From the NCBI RefSeq assembly GCF_014269035.2, contig NZ_JABWRP020000022.1:1-64000 (forward strand): a stretch of 64,000 nucleotides of DNA, given 5' to 3'. The notes under the pieces were generated by a model, which was not told the origin of the DNA, searched no databases, and worked only from the letters and a program-made list of their open reading frames with translations. Below, in pieces: positions 8,727-17,289 of this stretch. Origin of the DNA: Pseudomonas vlassakiae. Its GTDB lineage: Bacteria; Pseudomonadota; Gammaproteobacteria; Pseudomonadales; Pseudomonadaceae. Both the position numbers and the translations under genes were made by a program. Every line of letters begins with the position of its first letter. Position 1 is the stretch's first letter.

Positions 8727-9556
8727 TTGCGCTCGATTGCGATGACCTGTTCGCCACGTGGCGCAACCAGGCGCGTACCCTGCTCGGGCATGGCATCGAC
8801 CCTGCCGACGTGACGTGGGCACAAGGCCCGATCCAGGACCTGCTGGCGCAGCCCACTCCCCTGCCCGAAGGCCCCGGCCCATTCCGTGCCAAGGTGCCGG
8901 CCGCGTTGCTCACGCAACTCGAGCAGGCGGCCCGCTACCGCGGCGAACAACGCTGGAACCTGTTGTACGAAGTGCTCTGGCGCGTGGCCCATGGCGACCG
9001 TACCGCAATGCTGGCGGGTGACCGCCTGGGCAGTGAGTTGCAGCGGCGCATCAGGCAGGTCAGCCGCGAGGCGCACCACCTCCACGCATTCGTGCGTTTC
9101 GTGCCGCTGCCCGAGACGCTGGCCGAGCGGTTGCAGCTGGACCTGGTGGCCTACCACGAACCCGCTCACGACATCCTGGAAAGCGCCAGCGCGCACTTCG
9201 CCGACCGCCTCGGGCGCCAGCGCTGGCTAATCGCAACCCCGCAGGATGGCATTCGCTTCGATGGTCAGGCATTCGATTATCGACGCCTTTGCCCAGACGA
9301 TTGGCGGCAATGGGCGCACAATGCCGACGACCCCGGCGCTGAACTGTGGCGTACCTATTACCGGCACACTTTCAATCCGGCCCGGCTCAACCCTGACGCG
9401 CTGCGCCTGCACATGCCGGGAAGGTTCTGGCGGCACCTGCCGGAAGGCATGCTGATTCCGCAGTTGGAAGGCCTGGCACGACAAGGCAAGCAGCGCGACG
9501 GGCAGGCAATCGAAGTAGCCAGCCAGCGTGGCAAGAAGATCACCCGCACCGGGTGA
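8723..9556 (+). CDS. DUF4130-type DNA metabolism protein, partner of the radical SAM gene
   Basis: About 277 residues, of the TIGR03915/DUF4130 type. The block RTYYRHTFNPARLNPDALR near residues 208-226 is characteristic, as is the FVPLPE/YHEPAHDILE region in the middle. GTG 8723 makes a four-base GTGA overlap with the radical SAM stop. A GTG six bases further upstream is also possible. Longer family members are fused to a uracil-DNA-glycosylase-like domain at the C-terminus; that domain is absent here, so this is the short form. Function unproven; probably acts with the radical SAM protein on DNA. Confidence 0.82.
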   Translation: MIALDCDDLFATWRNQARTLLGHGIDPADVTWAQGPIQDLLAQPTPLPEGPGPFRAKVPAALLTQLEQAARYRGEQRWNLLYEVLWRVAHGDRTAMLAGDRLGSELQRRIRQVSREAHHLHAFVRFVPLPETLAERLQLDLVAYHEPAHDILESASAHFADRLGRQRWLIATPQDGIRFDGQAFDYRRLCPDDWRQWAHNADDPGAELWRTYYRHTFNPARLNPDALRLHMPGRFWRHLPEGMLIPQLEGLARQGKQRDGQAIEVASQRGKKITRTG

Positions 9557-9627
9557 TTTGTGAAAATTTTGTAATGGATCTGGCTCGCCACCTTCCCAAG
9601 GTGCGACACATCCTGACAAACTAACTG

Positions 9628-9647
9628 CTAATCATTCTCATAATTAG
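9628..9647. promoter_or_regulatory. Predicted Fur box
   Basis: CTAATCATTCTCATAATTAG is close to the iron-regulator consensus (interleaved ATCATT/ATTATC-type hexamers) and contains the palindrome CTAAT-N10-ATTAG. It lies 33 bases before the start of a siderophore receptor gene, the usual place for iron repression by Fur. This is a match by eye only. Confidence 0.7.
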
Positions 9648-9679
9648 TTACGTTAGCGAAAGTCAGGAGCCTGCTTATC

Positions 9680-11836
9680 ATGTTGTCGCCCCTTGCGCAC
9701 ACGCGCCCCCTCACCGCCCATCATGCGCTCGCCATGGCCGTCTGCATGGCCATGGCCGCGCCCACACTGGCCGAAGACGCTCCAACCACGCTGGAGCTGG
9801 GCGCGACTGAAATCAGCTCGGACAGGCTGGGCAGCACCACCGAAGGCTCGGGCTCCTACACCACCGGCTCCATGTCCACCGCCACCAAGCTGCCGCTGAG
9901 CATGCGCGAAACGCCCCAGGCGGTGACCGTGATCACCCGCCAGCGCATGGACGACCAGGCCATGACCAGCATCAACGATGTGGTCAAGGCCACGCCTGGC
10001 CTGTTCCTCGACTACTCCAGCGGGCCAGGCCGGCAGACCTACACGGCTCGCGGCTTCGACATCGACAACCTGATGTACGACGGTATCCCCAGCGGCTACA
10101 CCGGCTACGTGGTCGGTGCCCAACCGAACCTGGCGATGTTCGACCGGGTCGAGGTGGTGCGCGGCGCCACAGGCCTGGTCACCGGTGCCGGCAACCCGTC
10201 GGCGGCGATCAACCTGGTGCGCAAGCGGCCGCTGGCCGAGCAGAAGGTCACCCTGACCGGCGCCGCCGGCAGCTGGGACGACTACCGCGGCGAGGTCGAT
10301 GCCTCCAGCCCGCTCAACGACAGCGGCACCCTGCGCGGGCGCGTGGTGGCGTCCTACCGTGACGCCAACAGCTATATCGATGATGTCGAGGAAGACCATG
10401 GCCTGTTCTATGCGGTGAGCGAGGCCGACCTGTCCGATGACACCAGCCTGATGCTCGGCTTCTCGCACCAGACGGACAAGACCAATAATTTCTGGGGGGC
10501 CATGCCCACTGCGGTGGATGGTCACCACCTGGGCTTCTCACGTTCCTACAACCCCGGCAGCGACTGGGAGAACAAGGACCAGCAGATCGATACGGTGTTC
10601 GCCGAGCTGCGCCAGCGCCTGGCCAATGACTGGAAGCTGCAGGTCAATGCCAACTACGCGCAGCAGCAAGGCACCTTCACCGGGTCCTACCAGTCGCGCT
10701 GGGCCGGGCTGCAGGCGCCGCTTGAACGCACGGTGTACCAGTCCAGGCACCAGGAAAACCAGGCCGGCCTGGATGCCTTCGTCAGCGGGCCGTTCGACTT
10801 GCTTGGCCGTAGCCACGAACTGGTGGTCGGCGCCAGCAAGCGCATCTACGACATGGACACGCGCAACTACAGCCCCTACGACATGCACTGGCCGCTCAAC
10901 GGCAGCAAGCCGAACTTCGTGCACACCGGCAACCAGCGTGAAGTCACCACCCAGGACGGCGTGTACCTCACCACCCGGCTGAACCTCGCCGACCCGCTCA
11001 AGCTGATCCTCGGCGGGCGCCTGGACTGGTACGACTATGACAACCGCGATGGCGACGGCGACTACAAGGTCACCCGCAACGTCACCAAGTATGCAGGCCT
11101 GATCTACGACCTCGACGACCATCACTCGGTGTACGTGAGCTACAGCGACATTTTCACCCCGCAAAGTTCCAAGGATACTTCCGGTACCCCGGTGAAACCG
11201 ATCGTGGGCAAGAACTACGAGGTCGGCATCAAGGGCGAATACTTCGACGGCGCGCTCAATGCCAGCATCGCGCTGTTCCGCATCGACCAGGAAAACCGCG
11301 CCACCCAGGTATTCGTCGCGAACTGCCCGCAAACATCCTGCTACGAAGCCTCGGGCGAGGTCCGCAGCCAGGGTATCGACATGGAGCTGCAAGGTGCACT
11401 GACCGAGAACTGGCAGGTCGGGGGCGGCTACACCTACGCCCGCGCGCACACCATCAAGGACGCCGCCAACCCGGCCAAGGTCAATCAGCGTTTCGACACC
11501 GACACCCCGGAACACATGTTCAAGCTGAACACCGTCTACCACTTCCAGGGCCCGCTGGAGAAGCTGCGCGTCGGCGGCAACATCGCCTGGCAGAGCCGCA
11601 TCTACAACGACTTCACCGTGGCCGACGGCAGCGAGTACCGGCTGGTCCAGGGCGCCTATGCCATCACCGACCTGATGGCGGGTTACCGGGTCAACCAGCA
11701 CCTCGACCTGCAGCTCAATGCCAACAATGTGTTCGACCGCAAGTACTACTCGGCCGTTGCCAGTTCGGTAGATTACGGCGGCGACACCTGGGGCGCGCCG
11801 CGCAACCTGATGATCACGGCCAAGTACAGGTTCTAG
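9680..11836 (+). CDS. TonB-dependent ferric-siderophore receptor (FhuE/FoxA-like)
   Basis: A 718-residue outer-membrane receptor. A signal peptide ends near residue 31 (PTLAED). The plug domain is recognisable from LPLSMRETPQAVTVITRQRM through DRVEVVRGATGL and the NLVRKRPL block, and the barrel ends with the terminal aromatic (AKYRF). There is no N-terminal signalling domain between the signal and the plug, so it should not act through an anti-sigma factor. The plug resembles receptors for hydroxamate siderophores such as coprogen or ferrioxamine, but the ligand cannot be fixed. A Fur box lies just upstream. Confidence 0.92.
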   Translation: MLSPLAHTRPLTAHHALAMAVCMAMAAPTLAEDAPTTLELGATEISSDRLGSTTEGSGSYTTGSMSTATKLPLSMRETPQAVTVITRQRMDDQAMTSINDVVKATPGLFLDYSSGPGRQTYTARGFDIDNLMYDGIPSGYTGYVVGAQPNLAMFDRVEVVRGATGLVTGAGNPSAAINLVRKRPLAEQKVTLTGAAGSWDDYRGEVDASSPLNDSGTLRGRVVASYRDANSYIDDVEEDHGLFYAVSEADLSDDTSLMLGFSHQTDKTNNFWGAMPTAVDGHHLGFSRSYNPGSDWENKDQQIDTVFAELRQRLANDWKLQVNANYAQQQGTFTGSYQSRWAGLQAPLERTVYQSRHQENQAGLDAFVSGPFDLLGRSHELVVGASKRIYDMDTRNYSPYDMHWPLNGSKPNFVHTGNQREVTTQDGVYLTTRLNLADPLKLILGGRLDWYDYDNRDGDGDYKVTRNVTKYAGLIYDLDDHHSVYVSYSDIFTPQSSKDTSGTPVKPIVGKNYEVGIKGEYFDGALNASIALFRIDQENRATQVFVANCPQTSCYEASGEVRSQGIDMELQGALTENWQVGGGYTYARAHTIKDAANPAKVNQRFDTDTPEHMFKLNTVYHFQGPLEKLRVGGNIAWQSRIYNDFTVADGSEYRLVQGAYAITDLMAGYRVNQHLDLQLNANNVFDRKYYSAVASSVDYGGDTWGAPRNLMITAKYRF

Positions 11837-11868
11837 CACTCACCGGCGGGGCGCTGGCGTGTGGGCAG

Positions 11869-12720
11869 TCACTGTTTCTGCTCGCGCTCGGCCAGCTTCT
11901 CCAGAAGCACCTTGGCCAGTGCCTTGTCAGAGAACGGGTTCTGACCAGTGATCAGTTCCCGGTCAACCTGGACATGCGGCTGCCAGGCCTTGGCATAGCT
12001 CATGGCACCGCCCGCCCCGGCCATGGCCTTGGCCGGGTAGAACTGCAAACGCTGCGGCGCGAGCGAGCGCTCGAAAACCTGCTCCTCGGGGTCAGAGAAA
12101 ATCGTCATCCGATACCCCTGGTACACCCAGTCACGGGCCGCCGGCTGTTCGCCACGTGCCAGGGCAGCCTGGTAACTGGCCGGGTCCTGTTGCGCGGCCA
12201 ACAAGGCGATAGGCCCGTGGCAGATGGCGGCGGTCGGTTTGCCGGCCGCGTGGAAATGGCGCAACAAGGTGCCTACGTCGGGGTCGTTGGCCAGGTCGAT
12301 CAACGGCGCATGGCCACCGGGGATGAACAGACCGGCATAGCGCTCCAGCCCACCTGCCAGCAGTTCCTTCACCGACAAGGTGTCGTCGATGCCTGGCAGG
12401 CCCTTGACGACTTGCTCGATGCGCCGCATTTCCGTTGCATCGCCAGCAAAGTACTGCGGATCGACCGAGCGCACATCGACGCTTGGCGCATTGCCTTTGG
12501 GGGTCACCAGTACCAGTTTGTAACCGGCCTTGAGCAATTGATCGGCAGGTACGCCGAACTCGTTCAGGTAATAACCGGTAGGGTATTGCTTGCCGTCTTG
12601 CAGCGGCAGCTGGTGTTCACTGGATAGCAGCACCACGATCTCGCCCTTGGGTGCGGCATGGCCCGTAGTGGCGAGCAGAGCACCGGCCATTGCCAGCGCC
12701 AGGTTATTGAGCTTGTTCAT
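11869..12720 (-). CDS. Exported DJ-1/PfpI-family protein
   Basis: A 283-residue protein with a signal peptide (MNKLNNLALAMAGALLATTG, cleavage after HA) and a DJ-1/PfpI domain. The nucleophile elbow AICHGP carries the conserved cysteine, and GLFIPGGHAPLIDL is the upstream family block. Relatives include glyoxalase III/Hsp31-like proteins and amidases; most are cytosolic, so export is notable. ATG 12720 is chosen because it gives the signal peptide and has AGGTGA upstream. It is divergent from a LysR gene, which may regulate it. Confidence 0.85.
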   Translation of the reverse strand: MNKLNNLALAMAGALLATTGHAAPKGEIVVLLSSEHQLPLQDGKQYPTGYYLNEFGVPADQLLKAGYKLVLVTPKGNAPSVDVRSVDPQYFAGDATEMRRIEQVVKGLPGIDDTLSVKELLAGGLERYAGLFIPGGHAPLIDLANDPDVGTLLRHFHAAGKPTAAICHGPIALLAAQQDPASYQAALARGEQPAARDWVYQGYRMTIFSDPEEQVFERSLAPQRLQFYPAKAMAGAGGAMSYAKAWQPHVQVDRELITGQNPFSDKALAKVLLEKLAEREQKQ

Positions 12721-12775
12721 CGGTTTCACCTGAGAAGAGAGGGGAACTGGGCCCATCGTAATCAGGCCGCTAGAA

Positions 12776-12789
12776 TTCGATAATTCGAA
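12776..12789. promoter_or_regulatory. Palindrome between the DJ-1 gene and its divergent LysR gene
   Basis: TTCGA-TAAT-TCGAA is a perfect 5-bp inverted repeat in the 94-base divergent promoter, of the dyad form LysR proteins often bind. Assignment to the adjacent LysR is inference. Confidence 0.4.
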
Positions 12790-12814
12790 AGCTCTTATTC
12801 CTGTGATCCATAAA

Positions 12815-13723
12815 ATGAATATCGCCAGCAAGGACCTCAACCTGCTGTACCTGTTCCACGTGCTCTACCAGGAACGCAACGCCACCCTCGCCGCCTCGCG
12901 CATGGCCCTGAGCCAACCGGCGCTGAGCCATAAGCTGAACAAACTGCGGCACCAGTTTGGCGACCCGCTGTTCGTGCGTGCCCCCCGTGGCCTCGCCGCC
13001 ACCCCGCGGGCGCATGAGTTGGCCCCCGAGGTACAGCGGCTGGTCGAAAGCCTGGCCGCATTCTACGAACGCTGTGACGGCCAGGACTTTCTCGCCCGTC
13101 CGGCGCGCCTGCACCTGTACAGCACCGACTTCATGGAACAGACCCTGCTGCCAAGGCTGCTGCCGATCCTGCGTCGCCAGGCGCCGAACCTGGTGCTGAT
13201 CACCCACAACACCGCTGGCCAGTTGCCGCGCGAGGCGCTGGAAAAAGGCACCTGCGACCTGGCCATCGCGGGCTTCTACACCGACCTGCCAGACACCTTC
13301 CATCAGCAACGCCTGCTCAGCGAGGACTTCGTGGTGCTGGCTTCGCGTAGCAACCCGCGCCTGCATGCGGGGCTCGATCTTGAGGCGTTTCTGGCCTGCG
13401 ACCACCTGCTGACGACCCTCACCGGCGACCTTGACGGCCTGGTGGACCGTGCCCTGCGAGCGGCCGGGCGCAGCCGGCGAATCGTGGCTGGCTTGTCCAG
13501 TTTCATCGCCCCGACGCGACTGATACCGGGCACCGACCTGCTGCTCACCTGCCTGCGCTCGGTCGCCGAAGAGGCCGCCGAGAGGGAACCGGAGCTGTGC
13601 CTGCACCCTGTGCCCCTGAACGTGCCGAAGATCGAACTCATGCAGATCTGGCATGAGCGGACCCATGCCGACCCGCTGCGACAATGGTTTCGTCAACAAC
13701 TGTGGGCCGTGGCGCAGCAATGA
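12815..13723 (+). CDS. LysR-family transcriptional regulator
   Basis: A 302-residue regulator from ATG 12815. The N-terminal helix-turn-helix reads NLLYLFHVLYQERNATLAAS, followed by LSQPALSHKLNKLR and FVRAPRGLAATPRA, and then a periplasmic-binding-like effector domain. A GTG at 12803 would add four residues. It is divergent from the exported DJ-1 gene and 76 bases upstream of the trehalose synthase gene, so either could be its target. NodD-type sequence features suggest an activator of a neighbouring gene, but the effector is unknown. Confidence 0.9.
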   Translation: MNIASKDLNLLYLFHVLYQERNATLAASRMALSQPALSHKLNKLRHQFGDPLFVRAPRGLAATPRAHELAPEVQRLVESLAAFYERCDGQDFLARPARLHLYSTDFMEQTLLPRLLPILRRQAPNLVLITHNTAGQLPREALEKGTCDLAIAGFYTDLPDTFHQQRLLSEDFVVLASRSNPRLHAGLDLEAFLACDHLLTTLTGDLDGLVDRALRAAGRSRRIVAGLSSFIAPTRLIPGTDLLLTCLRSVAEEAAEREPELCLHPVPLNVPKIELMQIWHERTHADPLRQWFRQQLWAVAQQ

Positions 13724-13799
13724 CCGGCCTCAAGCCGAACGATCCGCCCGCGGTGCCGTCATAACCTTGGCCGGTGCCGCCACGCAAAGAGGACGCGAA

Positions 13800-15866
13800 A
13801 TGACCCAGCCCGACCCGTCATACCTGCAATGGCTCGAAGACCGTTCGATGCTCAAGGCCTCACAGGAGCGAGCCCGCCTGTACTCCGGCCAGTCACGCCT
13901 GTGGCAGAACCCCTACGCCGAAGCCCAGCCACGCCGCGCCACCGCAATCGCCTCGGTATGGCTGACGGTCTACCCCGACGCGATCATCGCCCCGGAAGGC
14001 TGCTCGGTGCTCGCCGCCCTCGGCCATGAAGCGCTGTGGAAACGCCTGTCGGAGATTGGTGTGCAGGGCATCCACACCGGCCCCATCAAGCAGTCTGGCG
14101 GGGTTCGCGGGCGTGATTTCACACCCAGTATCGACGGCAACTTCGACCGCATCAGCTTTGACATCGACCCGCTCTACGGCAATGAACAGGAGCTGGTGCA
14201 GATGAGCCGCCTGGCCGCCGCGCACAATGCCGTGACCATCGACGACCTGATCCCCTCGCACACCGGCAAGGGCGCGGACTTTCGCCTGGCCGAACTGGCC
14301 CACGGTGCCTACCCCGGGCTCTACCACATGGTCGAGATCCGCGAGGAGGACTGGCCGCTGCTGCCCGAGGTGCCTGAGGGCCGCGATGCCGTGAACCTGT
14401 CGCCGGCCCAGTGCGACGAGCTCAAGTCGCGCCATTACATCGTCGGTCAGCTGCAGCGGGTGATCTTTTTCGAGCCTGGGGTCAAGGAAACCGACTGGAG
14501 CGCCACCGCGCCCATCACCGGGGTCGACGGCAAGACCCGGCGCTGGGTGTACCTGCACTACTTCAAGGAAGGCCAGCCATCCCTGAACTGGCTCGACCCC
14601 AGTTTTGCCGCCCAGCAGATGATCATCGGCGACGCCTTGCACGCGCTGGACTGCCTGGGTGCCCGCGGCCTGCGCCTGGATGCCAACGGTTTTCTCGGCG
14701 TGGAAACCCGCGCCAGCGGCAGTGCCTGGTCCGAGAGCCACCCGTTGTCGATCGTCGGCAACCAGCTGATCGGCGGCATGATCCGCAAGGCCGGCGGCTT
14801 CAGCTTCCAGGAGCTCAACCTGACCCTGGACGACATCGCGCAGATGTCCAAGGGCGGAGCCGACCTGTCCTACGACTTCATCACCCGCCCCGCCTACCAG
14901 CATGCCTTGCTGACCGGCGACACCGAATTCCTGCGCCTGATGCTCAAGGAAATGCACGCCTTCGGCATCGATCCGGCGTCGCTGATCCACGCCTTGCAGA
15001 ACCACGACGAACTCACCGTCGAGCTGGTGCACTTCTGGACCCTGCACGCCCACGACATGTACCTGTACAAGGGCCAGACGCTGCCTGGCAGCATCCTGCG
15101 CGAGCACATCCGCGAGGAAATCTACGAACGCCTGTCCGGTGAGCATGCACCGTACAACCAGCGATTCGTCACCAACGGCATCGCCTGCACCACCGCCAGC
15201 CTGATCACTGCAGCATTGGGCATGCGCGACCTCGAACGGATCAGCCCGGCGGACATCGCACTGATCCAGAAGGTGCACCTGCTGCTGGTGATGTACAACG
15301 CCATGCAACCGGGCGTGCTCGCGCTGTCCGGCTGGGACATGGTCGGTGCCCTGCCGCTGCCGGCCGAGGCGGTGGCCGAGCGCATGGCCGACGGCGATAC
15401 CCGCTGGATCCACCGCGGCGGCTACGACCTGGCCGGGCTCGCCCCGCAGGCAGAGACATCGGTGCGCGGCATGCCGCGCGCGCGCTCGCTGTATGGCAGC
15501 CTCGACAGCCAGCTGGACAACCCCGCGTCGTTCGCCAGCCAGGTGAAGAAACTGCTGGCCGTGCGCCAGGCCTACGGCATCGCCACCAGCCGCCAGGTGC
15601 TGGTGCCCGAGGTCAGCAGCCCGGGGCTGCTGGTGATGGTGCATGAGCTGCCGGCCGGGCGTGGCATCCAGATCAGTGCGTTGAACTTCGGCCAGGCGGT
15701 GATTGCCGAGGAGCTGCAATTGACCGGTTTCACCCCCGGGACGGTGGTGGACATGATCAACGAAACGGTCGAAGGCGACCTGAGCGAAGACGGCCGCCTG
15801 ATGATCAACCTGGACCCTTACGAGGCCTTGTGCCTGCGGATCGTGAACAGCAGCGGGCACCTCTGA
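13800..15866 (+). CDS. treS: GH13 trehalose synthase (maltose alpha-D-glucosyltransferase)
   Basis: A 688-residue GH13-family protein, the length I recall for trehalose synthases of the P. putida type, which interconvert maltose and trehalose. Catalytic residues are visible: nucleophile Asp294 in GLRLDAN, acid/base Glu338 in FQELNL, and transition-state Asp403 in NHDE. It lacks the fused maltokinase domain of some TreS proteins. ATG 13800 has AGAGGA upstream. The likely role is osmoprotection or linkage of trehalose to glycogen metabolism. ProP lies 1.4 kb downstream on the other strand. A related GH13 transglucosylase activity is the main alternative. Confidence 0.8.
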   Translation: MTQPDPSYLQWLEDRSMLKASQERARLYSGQSRLWQNPYAEAQPRRATAIASVWLTVYPDAIIAPEGCSVLAALGHEALWKRLSEIGVQGIHTGPIKQSGGVRGRDFTPSIDGNFDRISFDIDPLYGNEQELVQMSRLAAAHNAVTIDDLIPSHTGKGADFRLAELAHGAYPGLYHMVEIREEDWPLLPEVPEGRDAVNLSPAQCDELKSRHYIVGQLQRVIFFEPGVKETDWSATAPITGVDGKTRRWVYLHYFKEGQPSLNWLDPSFAAQQMIIGDALHALDCLGARGLRLDANGFLGVETRASGSAWSESHPLSIVGNQLIGGMIRKAGGFSFQELNLTLDDIAQMSKGGADLSYDFITRPAYQHALLTGDTEFLRLMLKEMHAFGIDPASLIHALQNHDELTVELVHFWTLHAHDMYLYKGQTLPGSILREHIREEIYERLSGEHAPYNQRFVTNGIACTTASLITAALGMRDLERISPADIALIQKVHLLLVMYNAMQPGVLALSGWDMVGALPLPAEAVAERMADGDTRWIHRGGYDLAGLAPQAETSVRGMPRARSLYGSLDSQLDNPASFASQVKKLLAVRQAYGIATSRQVLVPEVSSPGLLVMVHELPAGRGIQISALNFGQAVIAEELQLTGFTPGTVVDMINETVEGDLSEDGRLMINLDPYEALCLRIVNSSGHL

Positions 15867-15948
15867 GGCCGGCACAGGCAACTTGCATTTGCCGCTCCAT
15901 GGGCATAGCTTCCTGATGTTTTCCCACTCTGTGCCCAGGAGCAACTCC

Positions 15949-16575
15949 ATGTACACCGGCATCGTCCAGGCCGTCCGCCCTCTGCTTGATGTGACCACCT
16001 ACCCGGGCCACAACCAGTTCACCATCGACCTCACCCCGGAACTGCTCGACGAGCTGAAGATCGGCGCCAGCGTCAGTGTCGAAGGAACCTGCCTGTCGGT
16101 CACTGAAATCGACGGCACCCAGGTCAGGTTCGACGCCATGACCGCCACGCTCGAACGCACCAACCTGCGCTGCTTCAAGGCTGGCCAGGGTGTCAACATC
16201 GAGCGCTCGGCGAAAATGAACGCCGAAGTGGGTGGCCACCTGATGGCCGGCCACATTGCCACCACCGCCGAGGTCGTCGAGCTGTCGATCAAGGAAACCG
16301 GCGCTTTCATCACCTTCCGCATGCCACCGCAGTGGGGCAAGTACGTGTTCCCGCGTGGCTTCATCGGTGTCAACGGTTGCAGCCTGACCGTCGCCGATGT
16401 CGAGGACAACGTGGTGACCATCAACCTGATCCCCGAGACCCTGCGCCAGACCACCTTCGCCCGCTACCAGGCCGGCGAGCTGCTGAACATCGAGGTGGAC
16501 CACCAGACCATGGTGCTGGTGGATGTGGTGGAGCGCACCATCAAGAGCACCCTCGCCCGCGAATTGCCGCACTGA
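15949..16575 (+). CDS. ribE: Riboflavin synthase, alpha subunit (enterobacterial type)
   Basis: A 208-residue protein with the duplicated lumazine-binding fold: MYTGIVQ at the N-terminus, VEGTCLSVTEID and MAGHI in repeat 1, then KGFIGVNGCSLTVADV-like and IPETLRQTT in repeat 2. It makes riboflavin from two 6,7-dimethyl-8-ribityllumazine molecules. The sequence is nearer the E. coli form than I expect for the main rib-operon copy. ATG 15949 is chosen because the family begins with M(Y/F)TGIV and CCCAGGAG lies upstream. Only 82 bases separate it from treS, too short for an FMN riboswitch. Confidence 0.9.
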   Translation: MYTGIVQAVRPLLDVTTYPGHNQFTIDLTPELLDELKIGASVSVEGTCLSVTEIDGTQVRFDAMTATLERTNLRCFKAGQGVNIERSAKMNAEVGGHLMAGHIATTAEVVELSIKETGAFITFRMPPQWGKYVFPRGFIGVNGCSLTVADVEDNVVTINLIPETLRQTTFARYQAGELLNIEVDHQTMVLVDVVERTIKSTLARELPH

Positions 16576-16584
16576 AGCCCGCAC

Positions 16585-17286
16585 ATGCTGCCCAACGCCC
16601 ACCCCGCGCGCACGGCCAGGCGCCTGCGCCTGCACGTGCTACGCGGCCGCGTCGGCCTTGGCCTGGTGGCCGGCTTGTCGGTGCTGGCGGGCATGACGGA
16701 TGCCATCGGCCTGCTGGCATTGGGCGACTTCGTCTCGTTCATGAGCGGCAACACCACGCGCCTGGCCGTGGCCATCAGTGACGCGGACCTGGCCATGGTG
16801 CTGCGCCTGAGCGGCGCCGTGCTGGGCTTCGTGGCCGGCAACGCGCTGGGTGTCATGCTGGCCCGTAGCTTCCGACGCCGAGCCTGGCCCGTGTTGCTGG
16901 TGGTCGCCACACTGCTTGCCTGCGCCGCGGGATGGCCGTTTGCGGCGACGTTCCCGGCGCTGCTGGCGGCCACCTTGGCCATGGGCATGATCAATGCGGT
17001 AGTGGAAGAGGTGAATGGCCTGCCCATCGGCCTGACCTACGTCACCGGCGCCCTGTCGCGCTTCGGCCGCGGCCTGGGCCGCTGGCTGCTGGGCGAGCGG
17101 CGTAATGGCTGGCGGGTGCAACTGGTGCCCTGGGCCGGCATGCTGCTCGGCGCTGCCCTGGGTGCCTGGTTACAGCAGCGCCTGGGCCTGCAGGCAATGG
17201 CCGGCAGCGCCGCGCTGGCCTGCCTGCTGGCGCTGGTGTCGCGCTTCATTCCGCGCGCCTGGCAGCGCGGCTACATGCCGCGCTGA
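16585..17286 (+). CDS. DUF1275 (YoaK-type) integral membrane protein
   Basis: A 233-residue hydrophobic protein with about six membrane helices. GMTDAIGLLALGDFVSFMSGNTT at the N-terminus is the family hallmark, repeated in weaker form as GMINAVVEEVNG and PIGLTYVTGALSRFG. The family is common in bacteria and has no settled function; transport is suspected. It starts nine bases after ribE and so is probably cotranscribed with it. Confidence 0.85.
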   Translation: MLPNAHPARTARRLRLHVLRGRVGLGLVAGLSVLAGMTDAIGLLALGDFVSFMSGNTTRLAVAISDADLAMVLRLSGAVLGFVAGNALGVMLARSFRRRAWPVLLVVATLLACAAGWPFAATFPALLAATLAMGMINAVVEEVNGLPIGLTYVTGALSRFGRGLGRWLLGERRNGWRVQLVPWAGMLLGAALGAWLQQRLGLQAMAGSAALACLLALVSRFIPRAWQRGYMPR

Positions 17287-17289
17287 GCC

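Noticed and set aside
13893..15998. A 701-codon open frame antisense to treS and ribE
   Set aside because: It mirrors the codon structure of the GH13 gene on the other strand, has no ribosome site or motif, and crosses into the ribE region. It is a high-GC artefact.
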